From the NCBI GenBank assembly GCA_947495135.1, contig CANLXN010000002.1, positions 372,001 through 436,000 of the forward strand: DNA of 64,000 nt, read 5' to 3'. The position numbers were made by a program, and so were the translations under genes. Positions 44,834-52,883 of the stretch are shown here, piece after piece (position 1 is the first letter of the stretch; every line of letters begins with the position of its first letter). The stretch comes from an uncultured Flavobacteriaceae bacterium. Lineage in GTDB: Bacteria; Bacteroidota; Bacteroidia; Flavobacteriales; Flavobacteriaceae. Under the pieces are notes generated by a model. The model did not search any database and was not told the DNA's origin. It worked only from the letters and a program-made list of their open reading frames with translations.

Positions 44834-45334
44834 TTATTTTAAACATTTAAAATAGTCGAACGGTTCTTGACAATCATCGCACTTAAAAAGTGCTTTGCAA
44901 GCTGTAGAACCAAACTGACTCACCAAGCGGGTATTTTTACTGCCGCAATTGGTACATTTTACTAATTTTTTATTTCCCAAGAGCGCATCTTTATCGGCTG
45001 TTTCCTCTAAAGGTGCCGCAATGCCATACTCCTCCATTTTTCGTTTTCCAGCTTCGCTAATCCAATCGGTTGTCCATGCTGGTGCTAACACAAGTTCTAC
45101 TTCTGTTTTCTTCCCGATTTCGGCGAATGCTTTTTCCAGATCTTCACCAATTACATCCATTGCTGGGCAGCCAGAATAAGTAGGTGTCAGTTTTATTTTA
45201 ATCACGCCTTCTACCTCCTTCGCTTCTCTAATCACTCCCAAATCCAATACCGAAAGTACTGGAATTTCAGGATCCGAAACGGTTTCTAGAAGGTCTAGAA
45301 GATGGAGGTCTATATTTGGTGTGATGATTTTCAA
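44834..45334 (-). CDS. paaD: PaaD, phenylacetyl-CoA epoxidase assembly subunit
   Basis: The 166-residue protein has the DUF59/MIP18 domain (LLETVSDPEIPVLSVLDLGVI ... LTPTYSGCPAMDVI) and the C-terminal four-cysteine cluster of PaaD (KCTNCGSKNT, ACKALFKCDDC), likely zinc- or iron-sulfur-binding. PaaD is needed for an active epoxidase and is thought to help cofactor assembly. The only usable start is TTG at 45334; stops close the frame upstream and no Met exists in the N-terminal half. Spacing to the upstream four-helix-bundle gene is 40 nt. Confidence 0.93.
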   Translation of the reverse strand: MKIITPNIDLHLLDLLETVSDPEIPVLSVLDLGVIREAKEVEGVIKIKLTPTYSGCPAMDVIGEDLEKAFAEIGKKTEVELVLAPAWTTDWISEAGKRKMEEYGIAAPLEETADKDALLGNKKLVKCTNCGSKNTRLVSQFGSTACKALFKCDDCQEPFDYFKCLK

Positions 45335-45374
45335 TATTAAATATTCAAAGTTAAATTCTTAATTCTCAACCGTT

Positions 45375-45647
45375 TTAGCCCTTCGACTTAACTGTTCTTA
45401 TGCTTTTCGCGAAAATTGCTACTAGCTCATTACATTCTTTTAAAACTAACCCCATTTTGTGAATGAAGTCCTTTTGAGATTCAGCACCTTGAGCCACTCC
45501 ATAATTTAAAGCTGCCCCTGTGGAAGATCGAATCAATTGCTTAGACAAATGATCTAAAGCGTACGATTTTTTAATATTGGCAAACAACTTTATACATTTC
45601 ACTGCCATTTCAATTAGCCTGTCTTCAAGATCAAATTTCCCTGTCAT
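45375..45647 (-). CDS. Four-helix-bundle (23S rRNA intervening-sequence) protein, internally shortened
   Basis: The 90-residue protein is of the S23/TIGR02436 type, first known from genes inside 23S rRNA intervening sequences: FDLEDRLIEMAVKCIKLF, then LSKQLIRSSTGAALNYGVAQ and QKDFIHKMGLVLKE. Family members usually have about 115-120 residues with a further helix pair containing a YWL segment before CxEL..I...I.T.K. Here LVLKE runs straight into CNELVAIFAKSIRTVKSKG, so about 25 residues appear deleted in frame. It lies between paaC and paaD and is unrelated to the pathway. Confidence 0.82.
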   Translation of the reverse strand: MTGKFDLEDRLIEMAVKCIKLFANIKKSYALDHLSKQLIRSSTGAALNYGVAQGAESQKDFIHKMGLVLKECNELVAIFAKSIRTVKSKG

Positions 45648-45719
45648 ATCTAAATATTTTATTGGGGAGTTGAGTATTGAATATTGTAAATTCTTAATTG
45701 ATCATTGACCCCTCATTTT

Positions 45720-46475
45720 CTACCACTTCATATTCGGGTAGGTCCGTTGCATATATTGCAAATCTGATAACAAATACCCCATATGCTCGCTATGCACTCC
45801 TTTTTTTCCTCCGCTGGTAAAGTATTTGCTTTCAGGAATAGTCAAGTTTGCTTCTTTGAGTACTTCGGTAACTTCGGTATAATAGGCTTCCTTAAATTTT
45901 GAAACATCAACGCCCACGCCTAACTCTACCATTGCCTTATCTGCATCCGTCAACTGAAACAGCTCGTCTGTGTATCTCCATAAACCATCGATTGCTTCTT
46001 GCATTTTCTGGTTACTCTCTTCGGTTCCATCTCCCAAACGTTTCACCCAGTCTGTTGAAAAGCGCTTATGATAACTTACTTCCTTGATTCCCTTTTTGGC
46101 AATAGCTACTAGGGTTTCGTCTTTACTGTTTTGAAGTTCCTGCATTAGCATAAGATGATACACATCAAATAGAAACTGTCGTCCCATCACATAGCCAAAA
46201 TGCTTGTTGGGCTGCTCTACGAGTAGTACATTTTTATATTCACGTTCCAAACGAAGGAATGCTATATCGTCTTCTGTTTTGTCTTCTTCGGAAATTTTTG
46301 CCGCGTATTGATAGTAACTGCGCGTTTGACCAATAAGATCGAGTGAAATATTAGTGCAAGCAATGTCTGTCTCCAAACTTGGCCCGTGACCGCAAAGCTC
46401 GCCTAAACGCTGACCGAGGATGAGACTGTTATCTGCGATGCCAAGGATATAGTGGAATAAATTTTTGTTTTGCAT
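45720..46475 (-). CDS. paaC: PaaC, phenylacetyl-CoA epoxidase structural subunit
   Basis: The ATG at 46475 gives 251 residues (MQNKNLFHYILGIADNSLILG); an upstream TTG would add three. The ferritin-like fold is seen in ADNSLILGQRLGELCGHGPSLETDIA and in KEVSYHKRFSTDWVKRLGDGT. PaaC pairs with the catalytic PaaA in the (PaaAC)2 core and lacks a functional di-iron site. A 95-nt gap of repeated GAAATCGAAATTGAAA-like sequence separates it from paaB. Confidence 0.94.
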   Translation of the reverse strand: MQNKNLFHYILGIADNSLILGQRLGELCGHGPSLETDIACTNISLDLIGQTRSYYQYAAKISEEDKTEDDIAFLRLEREYKNVLLVEQPNKHFGYVMGRQFLFDVYHLMLMQELQNSKDETLVAIAKKGIKEVSYHKRFSTDWVKRLGDGTEESNQKMQEAIDGLWRYTDELFQLTDADKAMVELGVGVDVSKFKEAYYTEVTEVLKEANLTIPESKYFTSGGKKGVHSEHMGYLLSDLQYMQRTYPNMKW

Positions 46476-46570
46476 AGAAATCAAATTGAAATCGAGGTGA
46501 AATCGAAATTGAAACTAAATTCGAAATCGAAATATCTATTTAATGTTTTTAATTCAGTTTCAAGTTTAAT

Positions 46571-46858
46571 CTACATGTGTTTTACCTCGTCTGGTAAATT
46601 ATAGAATGTTGGGTGACGATACACTTTATCTTGAGCAGGCTCGAAGAGCTCTCCATTGTGTTCTGGATTGGAAGCCGTAATATTACTACTCTCCACTACC
46701 CAAATACTAACGCCTTCATTGCGACGTGTATAAACGTCCCTCGCATTTTCCAAGGCCATATCCGCATCGGCAGCATGGAGGCTACCAAAGTGACGATGTT
46801 CTAATCCGTTTTTACTTCTTACGAAGACTTCCCAAAGAGGCCAATTATTATTAGACAT
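46571..46858 (-). CDS. paaB: PaaB, phenylacetyl-CoA epoxidase subunit
   Basis: The 95-residue protein matches PaaB over its whole length: WPLWEVFVRSKNGLEHRHFG near the N-terminus, ALENARDVYTRRNEGVSIWV in the middle and YRHPTFYNLPDEVKHM at the end. PaaB bridges the PaaAC heterodimers and is required for activity of the epoxidase. It lies 28 nt after paaA on the same strand. Confidence 0.96.
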   Translation of the reverse strand: MSNNNWPLWEVFVRSKNGLEHRHFGSLHAADADMALENARDVYTRRNEGVSIWVVESSNITASNPEHNGELFEPAQDKVYRHPTFYNLPDEVKHM

Positions 46859-46886
46859 GATTGTTTTCTTTTAGTTCAGATAGCGA

Positions 46887-47843
46887 TTATACCGCCTCCT
46901 TTAATTTTTTGTTCTCTTTTTTCTTAGCATGAGCCATCGCAGCATCTCTCACCCAGGCACCTTTTTCCCAGGCTCCAACTCTAGCATCCATGCGCTCTTT
47001 ATTACAAGGACCGTGGCCTTTCACTACCTGCCAAAACTCATCCCAGTCAATTTCCCCAAAATCATAACTTCCTGTTTCGTCGTTCCATTTCAAATTTGGA
47101 TCTGGAATAGTTAACCCTAAAAGATCTGCCTGTGGAACCGTTTGATCTATGAATTGCTGGCGCAGCTCATCGTTGGTTTTTCTTTTAAGCTTCCATTTCA
47201 TGGACTGCTCGGTATGAACAGATTCGGCATCGGTTGGCCCTAACATCATCAAACTTGGCCACCACCATCTGTTTAACGCATCCTGTGCCATTTCTTTTTG
47301 TTCTGGACTCCCATTACAGAGTTTGAGCATGATTTCAAAACCTTGGCGCTGGTGGAAGCTCTCCTCCTTACAAACTCTTACCATTGCTCTTGCATAGGGT
47401 CCGTAAGAGGTATTACAAAGAGGTACTTGATTAATAATAGCAGCACCATCTACCAACCAACCAATGGCACCCATATCCGCCCAAGTAACCGTTGGATAGT
47501 TAAAAATCGATGAATACTTAGCTTTACCTGTATGTAGTTGTTCGTATAGTTCGTCTCTAGAAATACCTAAGGTTTCACAAGCCGAATAAAGATATAATCC
47601 ATGCCCAGCTTCATCTTGTACTTTTGCCAACAAGGCTGCTTTACGCCTTAAAGAAGGTGCTCTTGAAATCCAGTTTCCTTCTGGCAACATCCCTACAATT
47701 TCGGAATGGGCGTGCTGGGAAATCTGACGAATATGCGTCTTGCGATACTTCTCCGGCATCCAATCTTTTGGTTCAATTTTTTCATCTCGTGCAATACGTG
47801 CTTCAAAAATTTCTTCTAGGCTTTTTACTTGTTCATCACTCAT
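46887..47843 (-). CDS. paaA: PaaA, catalytic subunit of phenylacetyl-CoA epoxidase
   Basis: The ATG at 47843 ([20 protein letters not shown]) gives 318 residues; the frame extends 36 nt further upstream without a typical start. The di-iron ligands lie in [13 protein letters not shown] and [13 protein letters not shown] (two ExxH motifs) within a ferritin-like fold. With PaaB, C and E it converts phenylacetyl-CoA plus O2 and NADPH to the ring-1,2-epoxide. It follows paaE after 39 nt. Confidence 0.96.
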   Translation of the reverse strand: MSDEQVKSLEEIFEARIARDEKIEPKDWMPEKYRKTHIRQISQHAHSEIVGMLPEGNWISRAPSLRRKAALLAKVQDEAGHGLYLYSACETLGISRDELYEQLHTGKAKYSSIFNYPTVTWADMGAIGWLVDGAAIINQVPLCNTSYGPYARAMVRVCKEESFHQRQGFEIMLKLCNGSPEQKEMAQDALNRWWWPSLMMLGPTDAESVHTEQSMKWKLKRKTNDELRQQFIDQTVPQADLLGLTIPDPNLKWNDETGSYDFGEIDWDEFWQVVKGHGPCNKERMDARVGAWEKGAWVRDAAMAHAKKKENKKLKEAV

Positions 47844-47882
47844 AATTAATAGTATTAGGCTTTCAGCTTTACGCTCCAAGCA

Positions 47883-48953
47883 TTACACATCAAAATCTAC
47901 TTTTACACTATCTGAAGTTGGAACAGCTTGACAACTCAATACAAAGTTTTGAGCCACTTCACTTTCAACAAGCGCATAATTTATTTTCATCTCTACACTA
48001 CCATCTAACACTTGGCACTTACAAGTACTACAGACTCCACCTTTACATGCAAAAGGCAGATCTGCTCCCGCCCCAAGGGCAGCGTCGAGTATATTATCAT
48101 AATCTTTGGTCATTGTAAAGTGGAATTCCTTCCCCCCATCTACAATGGTTACCTCTACACCTTCCACTTTTTGCTGCGAAAGACGTTCGGCACGCTTTAT
48201 ATCTTCTTCGGAAAGGCCAGTAACGAATAATTCGTAGTGCACATTTTCCACATCCATTCCAGCTTTAACGAGTTCATCCCTAACGAGAAAAATCATCTTT
48301 TCGGGCCCGCAAAGGAAGGCTTCGCTTAAACTTTTTACATCCACCAACTTACTGAAAATCTCTTGGAGCTTTTCAGAAGTAAATCGACCGTTCATTAATT
48401 CGATATCCCTGTGCTCTTTGGTGAGAAAATAAAAAATTTCTAATCTTCCAAAATACTGATTTCGAAGCTGTTCTATCTCTTCTTTAAAGATAATAGATTT
48501 TACCGTTCGATTCAAGTAGAAAAGCTTGAATTTAGAATTAGGCTCCTTCGCTAAATGGGTTTTCATCATAGAAATGACAGGAGTAATTCCGCTCCCAGCC
48601 GCAAAGGCGATGTATGTTTTTTCTTCTTCTGAAATCGGTGTTCCAAAGGCTCCGCTGGGTGCCATAATTTCTAAGGTATCACCCGCCTCGAGGTCTTGAT
48701 TTACGAAAGTAGAGAATTTTCCACCTGGAATTTGCTTTACCGCCACCTTCCATTCGTTGTCCACCGGACTAGAACACAAGCTATAAGATCGACGCACATC
48801 TTCTCCGTTGATGTCTGCCTTAAGCGTGAGATGCTGTCCTGCTGTATATGTAAACTCTTCTGCAAGATGAGATGGGATATCGAAGGCAACTACAGAACAA
48901 TCTGCAACCTCTTTGTAAATATCCTTAATCTTTATTTGATGGAATGTTGCCAT
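47883..48953 (-). CDS. paaE: PaaE, NADPH-dependent reductase of phenylacetyl-CoA epoxidase
   Basis: The 356-residue reductase has a ferredoxin-NADP reductase part (FAD motif RRSYSLCSSP, NADPH region FAAGSGITPVISMMKTHL) and a C-terminal plant-type [2Fe-2S] ferredoxin with CKGGVCSTCKCQV and a fourth Cys in FVLSCQA. It passes electrons from NADPH to the PaaA di-iron site. It is the first structural gene of the operon and starts about 14 nt after the predicted transcription start of the paa promoter; the usual order in proteobacteria places paaE last of the five. Confidence 0.95.
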   Translation of the reverse strand: MATFHQIKIKDIYKEVADCSVVAFDIPSHLAEEFTYTAGQHLTLKADINGEDVRRSYSLCSSPVDNEWKVAVKQIPGGKFSTFVNQDLEAGDTLEIMAPSGAFGTPISEEEKTYIAFAAGSGITPVISMMKTHLAKEPNSKFKLFYLNRTVKSIIFKEEIEQLRNQYFGRLEIFYFLTKEHRDIELMNGRFTSEKLQEIFSKLVDVKSLSEAFLCGPEKMIFLVRDELVKAGMDVENVHYELFVTGLSEEDIKRAERLSQQKVEGVEVTIVDGGKEFHFTMTKDYDNILDAALGAGADLPFACKGGVCSTCKCQVLDGSVEMKINYALVESEVAQNFVLSCQAVPTSDSVKVDFDV

Positions 48954-48973
48954 TCTTTGATTTTTGTTTTTTA

Positions 48974-49005
48974 CAAAACTAACGTTTGTTAGTTAATCGT
49001 GCAAA
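48974..49005 (-). promoter_or_regulatory. paa operon promoter with palindromic operator
   Basis: Read on the minus strand, TTTG (49005-49002), exactly 20 nt and TAGTTTTG (48981-48974) form a perfect Bacteroidota promoter. Within the spacer and touching the -7 box is the perfect palindrome ACTAAC-N4-GTTAGT (48978-48993). Its core CTAACGTTTGTTAG differs at one position from CNAACGNNCGTTNG, the site I recall for TetR-type PaaR of Thermus. The adjacent paaR is the obvious ligand, so binding would block the promoter. Confidence 0.8.
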
Positions 49006-49035
49006 TGAATAAAGTTAATCTATTGTTAGCGTCTG

Positions 49036-49605
49036 TTATACAATTCCTTTGAGCAATACTTGCACCATGTCTTTTTTCAAAATATTTACATCTAATTTTC
49101 CCCTTTTCTGGTACCACAGATGGAGCGTTCTTAGCGTGGATAGAATAGCAAAAAGAATTACTTCGGGATGGTGTGGTTTTATTTCTTCGGAAGTGATTCC
49201 GTCTTTTATGATGTTTCTGAAATTTTCTTCATAATCGTCTCGCATCTTTACAAAACTAGTGAGATCTTCTCCTTCTAAATGCATCCAATCATTGTTCAAA
49301 GCGGCAATGCCTTCCGAATAATTAACCGTAATGTCGATATGAAGTTCTATGAGTTGTTCTACTTTTTGTACTGGAGAAGACTTCTGGGCTACTACTCCAT
49401 TCATTCCGTTAGTAAACTCCTTTGCTACTCTTAAAACTAAGGTGGAAAGAATTTCCTGCTTGCTACTAATGTGATTGTAAAGACTAGCAGCCTTGATCCC
49501 CATAGCCTCGGCTATATCTCTCACCGAAACAGCGCTGTAACCCCTTTCTTTAAATAGCTGGGAGGCAACAATAACAATTTCTTCTTTTCGAGTGATAGGC
49601 TTCAT
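49036..49605 (-). CDS. paaR: TetR-family regulator of the paa operon (PaaR-like)
   Basis: The 189-residue protein has a TetR HTH (ASQLFKERGYSAVSVRDIAEAMGIKAASLYNHI) and a helical ligand domain that begins SSKQEILSTLVLRV and includes ALNNDWMHLEGEDL. It lies immediately upstream of paaE on the same strand with an 82-nt gap containing the palindromic operator. By position and family it is expected to repress the paa genes and be released by phenylacetyl-CoA, as for PaaR in Thermus and beta-proteobacteria. Its own start region is AT-rich with a weak TATCTTTA -7-like box. Confidence 0.85.
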   Translation of the reverse strand: MKPITRKEEIVIVASQLFKERGYSAVSVRDIAEAMGIKAASLYNHISSKQEILSTLVLRVAKEFTNGMNGVVAQKSSPVQKVEQLIELHIDITVNYSEGIAALNNDWMHLEGEDLTSFVKMRDDYEENFRNIIKDGITSEEIKPHHPEVILFAILSTLRTLHLWYQKRGKLDVNILKKDMVQVLLKGIV

Positions 49606-49920
49606 GAATTGTAAAGATAGGGATTCGAAAATTTTTAATAGAAAGATAGCCTATGCTAGAAAAAAGGCTAAAACAAACCGCCTTTTTATTTTTGCCCTAC
49701 TGTTCGACTTCGGGACCCATAGGAATGGTTTTCATGAAACGAATACTGTTTGAGCGTAGCGAGTTGTATGAGTGCTTGAAAAATATTCCGTAATGGGTGA
49801 ACAAGAACAGTCATGGCTAGATTTTTTTGTTTAGCTCACGCTTTTATATTTTATTGGAGTTCATGAATCTCCTAAAGTCGATTTCTTTTTTCATCAATGG
49901 AAAAAAGAAATGATCCATCT
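49606..49920. other. Non-coding interval with hairpins and repeat-like segments
   Basis: No gene is supported. On entry AAAAAGGC...GCCTTTTT (49660-49687) can form a small terminator-like hairpin. Further on CTGTTTGAGCGTAGCGAG (near 49747) and the segment at 49812-49850 look like common flavobacterial intergenic repeats. TTCATGAA with GGAG/CTCC arms lies at 49856-49872, and a perfect 12-bp stem ATTTCTTTTTTC/GAAAAAAGAAAT with a 7-nt loop occupies 49881-49911, just before the structured repeat. Confidence 0.5.
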
Positions 49921-50057
49921 GCGTTAGGGATTAAACGGTATGTTTGAGCTCTTTTGCCTGTCGACATAAATTTCTTTCAAAACTAATTTTCGCAAAAAGC
50001 GAGTAGTGAAAGCCCGGCTCTTTTTTTTCTTAAAAAGAAAAATAAAGAGCAACGCCC
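49921..50057 (+). ncRNA. Structured intergenic repeat, copy 2 (Flavo-1-like candidate)
   Basis: Shares the outline of the copy at 44733: GCGTTAGGGATT at the start, TCGC-loop-GCGA (near 49990), GAAAGCCCGG, then a hairpin GCTCTTT...AAAGAGC (50016-50050) and AACGCCC at the end pairing with GCGTT. The last hairpin arm differs completely in sequence but keeps pairing, which argues for selected structure. It is on the same strand as the hydroxylase gene, ending 57 nt before its ATG. Confidence 0.5.
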
Positions 50058-50073
50058 AAAATATCTTCAACTA

Positions 50074-50106
50074 ATTGTAAGTTTTAACGAATACTTACTA
50101 CTTTTG
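50074..50106 (+). promoter_or_regulatory. Promoter of the aromatic amino acid hydroxylase gene
   Basis: ATTG (50074-50077), 21 nt, then TACTTTTG (50099-50106). The ATG at 50114 is only 7 nt after the -7 box, so the transcript would be leaderless or nearly so. Confidence 0.65.
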
Positions 50107-50113
50107 ATAGTCT

Positions 50114-51907
50114 ATGGAGCAGAAGATTGAAACCAACGAATTACTGGATCGTTTGCCGCCTCATTTGAAGCAGTATATCAAGCCGCAGGATTACGAACAA
50201 TACACGCCAATTAACCAAGCAGTGTGGCGTTTTGTAATGCGTAAAAATGTTGATTATTTGAGTAAAGTGGCGCATGAGAGTTATTTGGAAGGGCTTCAAA
50301 AAACAGGGATCTCCATAGATCACATTCCGTCGATGTACGGCATGAATCGAATCCTGAAGGAAATTGGCTGGGCAGCGGTGGCCGTAGATGGTTTTATACC
50401 ACCCAACGCCTTTATGGAGTTTCAAGCCTATAAAGTATTGGTTATTGCAAGTGATATACGGCAATTAGAAAATATTGAATACACTCCCGCTCCAGATATT
50501 ATTCATGAAGGTGCAGGTCATGCCCCTATTATTGCAAGTCCGGATTACGCCGAATATTTACGCCGATTTGGAGAGGTAGGTGCCAAAGCAATTTCTAGTG
50601 CACACGATACCGATATGTACGAGGCCATTAGAGAGTTATCAATCTTAAAAGAAGCTACCTCAACTTCTAATATCGATCAACAAGAAAAAATTGAAGCTGC
50701 AGAGCGACGGATAGATGAACTTCAGAATAAAGAGGTGAAACCTTCTGAAATCTCGTTAATCCGAAATCTCCATTGGTGGACCGTAGAATACGGCATGGTG
50801 GGCACAGTAGAAGACCCTAAGATTTATGGCGCAGGATTGCTTTCCTCTATTGGAGAGAGCGAATGGTGTATGAAGGAAGAGGTAAAAAAGATACCTTATA
50901 GCATCAAGGCAGCTTATCAAGATTTTGATATCACCAAACCTCAACCTCAACTCTACGTAACTCCAGATTTTGCTTATTTACAGGAAGTCTTGGAAGAATT
51001 TGCCAACACTATGGCTGTGCGTAAAGGCGGATGGCGGGGACTCAATAAATTGATAGAGTCCAAACAGTTGGGCACCATAGAAATTAGTACTGGACTACAA
51101 ATAAGTGGTCGCTTCTCTAGAATGATTCAGAATGAGGACAACGAAGTAGTTTACTTTGAAACTTCGGGAGAGACTGCACTTTCGTATCGGGAAAAAGAAG
51201 TGATTGGACACGGAGTGAGTAGACACACAAATGGCTTTAGATCGCCTCTTGGAAAGCTTAAGGGAATTAATCTCGCTATCGAAAATATGGGGCCGCGAGA
51301 TCTACAGGCCTACGATTTCTACGATGGAAAACCCATTGCCTTCGAATTTGAAAGCGGAATTACCGTAAAAGGAATGAACGTTACTGGGGTGAGAAACCTT
51401 CGTGGCGAACTGATGTTGATTCAGTTTACAGATTGCACGGTTACTTATGGTGACGAGCTCTTATTTACTCCTGAAATGGGCGATTTTGATATGGCGGTTG
51501 GAAAAGAGATTGTTTCAGCCTTCGCTGGGGCAGCAGATTACTTATCATTCGATTTGGTCAATCACAAAAGCACGACTGAAACCATTCGGGTAGAATTAAG
51601 TGAAAAAGAGCAGGAATTGAATACATTGTACAATGAGGTTAGGATCCTCCGAGAATCGTTGAATGTTGAGCCAGCTGTCCGACAAGATGGATCTCTCCCA
51701 GAAGGAAAAAGATTAGACTTTATTTATGAAAAGATTGCCAAAGATCACCATCGGGATTGGTTATTGGCATTAGAAATCTATGAATTAAATAGAAACAAGA
51801 AAGTGCTTGCCTATTTAGAAAATTTGAAAGAACAAAGACCTGGGATTGCGCATTTAATTGACGCAGGTTTAGGGCTTATTAAAAATGAAAGTGCCTTTGT
51901 TGGCTAA
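50114..51907 (+). CDS. Aromatic amino acid hydroxylase with long C-terminal region
   Basis: The catalytic domain (residues about 90-330) belongs to the pterin-dependent phenylalanine/tyrosine/tryptophan hydroxylases: iron ligands are the two histidines of IIHEGAGHAP and the glutamate of LHWWTVEYGMVG, with DFAYLQEVLEEFA further on. About 260 residues follow that have no counterpart in classical bacterial PhhA (about 260-300 residues), giving 597 in total; such long forms occur in flavobacteria. Phenylalanine hydroxylation is most likely. It is divergent from paaR, tying phenylalanine metabolism to phenylacetate degradation by position. The rhodanese and DinB genes follow on the same strand. 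Confidence 0.88.
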   Translation: MEQKIETNELLDRLPPHLKQYIKPQDYEQYTPINQAVWRFVMRKNVDYLSKVAHESYLEGLQKTGISIDHIPSMYGMNRILKEIGWAAVAVDGFIPPNAFMEFQAYKVLVIASDIRQLENIEYTPAPDIIHEGAGHAPIIASPDYAEYLRRFGEVGAKAISSAHDTDMYEAIRELSILKEATSTSNIDQQEKIEAAERRIDELQNKEVKPSEISLIRNLHWWTVEYGMVGTVEDPKIYGAGLLSSIGESEWCMKEEVKKIPYSIKAAYQDFDITKPQPQLYVTPDFAYLQEVLEEFANTMAVRKGGWRGLNKLIESKQLGTIEISTGLQISGRFSRMIQNEDNEVVYFETSGETALSYREKEVIGHGVSRHTNGFRSPLGKLKGINLAIENMGPRDLQAYDFYDGKPIAFEFESGITVKGMNVTGVRNLRGELMLIQFTDCTVTYGDELLFTPEMGDFDMAVGKEIVSAFAGAADYLSFDLVNHKSTTETIRVELSEKEQELNTLYNEVRILRESLNVEPAVRQDGSLPEGKRLDFIYEKIAKDHHRDWLLALEIYELNRNKKVLAYLENLKEQRPGIAHLIDAGLGLIKNESAFVG

Positions 51908-51986
51908 TTGGAAAGAAAAATAAACGAATGTGCAATCGATGCACGTTGATTTTCAGGAAAAAAATACCGCTTAGCGGATAAAACAT

Positions 51987-52292
51987 ATGGGATTATTAGA
52001 CTTATTTGGGAACAAGAAAAAGAAAATAGCCGACTTCCAGAGTCGTGGAGCTATTATATTAGATGTACGTACTAAAAGTGAATATAGCAACGGAGCTATT
52101 CCTGGATCAAAACATATTCCGCTACAACAGATTTCGGTAAAAATTTCAGAAATAAAAAAATGGGATAAACCAGTGATCACCTGTTGTGCAAGTGGAATGA
52201 GAAGTGGAAGTGCTGCGACTATTCTTAAAAGTAACGGAGTGGAATGTATGAATGGTGGTGGATGGTTTGCCTTGAGCAAAAAATTAGAATAA
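51987..52292 (+). CDS. Single-domain rhodanese-like protein
   Basis: The 101-residue protein covers one rhodanese domain: ILDVRTKSEYSNGAIPGSKHIPL near the N-terminus and the active-site loop VITCCASGMRSGSAATIL, with catalytic cysteine and a conserved Arg/Ser pattern. It has no signal and is cytoplasmic. It may transfer sulfur or act on phosphate-like substrates; the partner is unknown. It begins 79 nt after the hydroxylase and ends 3 nt before the DinB gene, so these two are co-transcribed. Confidence 0.92.
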   Translation: MGLLDLFGNKKKKIADFQSRGAIILDVRTKSEYSNGAIPGSKHIPLQQISVKISEIKKWDKPVITCCASGMRSGSAATILKSNGVECMNGGGWFALSKKLE

Positions 52293-52295
52293 GTC

Positions 52296-52769
52296 ATGCA
52301 AGCTGAATTAATGAAACAGCAGTACGAACTAATTAAAGGATCGCGCGCCGTTTTATTAGATTATTGCGGCACTATCTCACCAGAAAATTTGTCAAGAATT
52401 AAACCAAGTTTTGGACCTGGCAGCATTTCGTATCTTCTTGGTCATATTTCTAATTGCTATCTATTTTGGATTGCGGAGACCTGTCTTAAAAGAGAAGTCA
52501 CTTATATAGATTACCAACAACTTCCTTCCTTCCCTGAGCAACGAAAACTATTTGTTTTCATCGATCAAATGATGTATGAGTTCTTTACCTGGATCGATAA
52601 TGAACGGCCAATTAGTATTCAATTTAACGCGGGTGAATTTGAAGGAAAAGCCTCCGCTTTAGAACTTTTCACGCATGCCACTACCCACGAATTTCACCAC
52701 AAAGGGCAGATCCTTACGCTTAGCAGGCAATTGGGATATACTCCAGCTGATACCGACATAATGCGATAG
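52296..52769 (+). CDS. DinB-family four-helix-bundle protein
   Basis: The 157-residue protein has the DinB fold with its three metal-ligand histidines: YLLGHISNCYLFW (His51) and HATTHEFHHKGQI (two near residue 130). Members bind Ni, Zn or Fe and some act as bacillithiol or mycothiol transferases, others have unknown roles. The gene follows the rhodanese gene by 3 nt, so a shared thiol-related function is possible but unproven. Another DinB/DUF1569-type domain appears fused to PaaZ in this window. Confidence 0.85.
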   Translation: MQAELMKQQYELIKGSRAVLLDYCGTISPENLSRIKPSFGPGSISYLLGHISNCYLFWIAETCLKREVTYIDYQQLPSFPEQRKLFVFIDQMMYEFFTWIDNERPISIQFNAGEFEGKASALELFTHATTHEFHHKGQILTLSRQLGYTPADTDIMR

Positions 52770-52883
52770 AATTAAGGGTTTAACCGATTGATTTTTAGGG
52801 TTTTCCCTGACTAATAGGGAGGATTTATTCTGCATTTACTTCTTGGTTTTTGATAATTTTACTTCAGTTAAAAAACTGAAATC

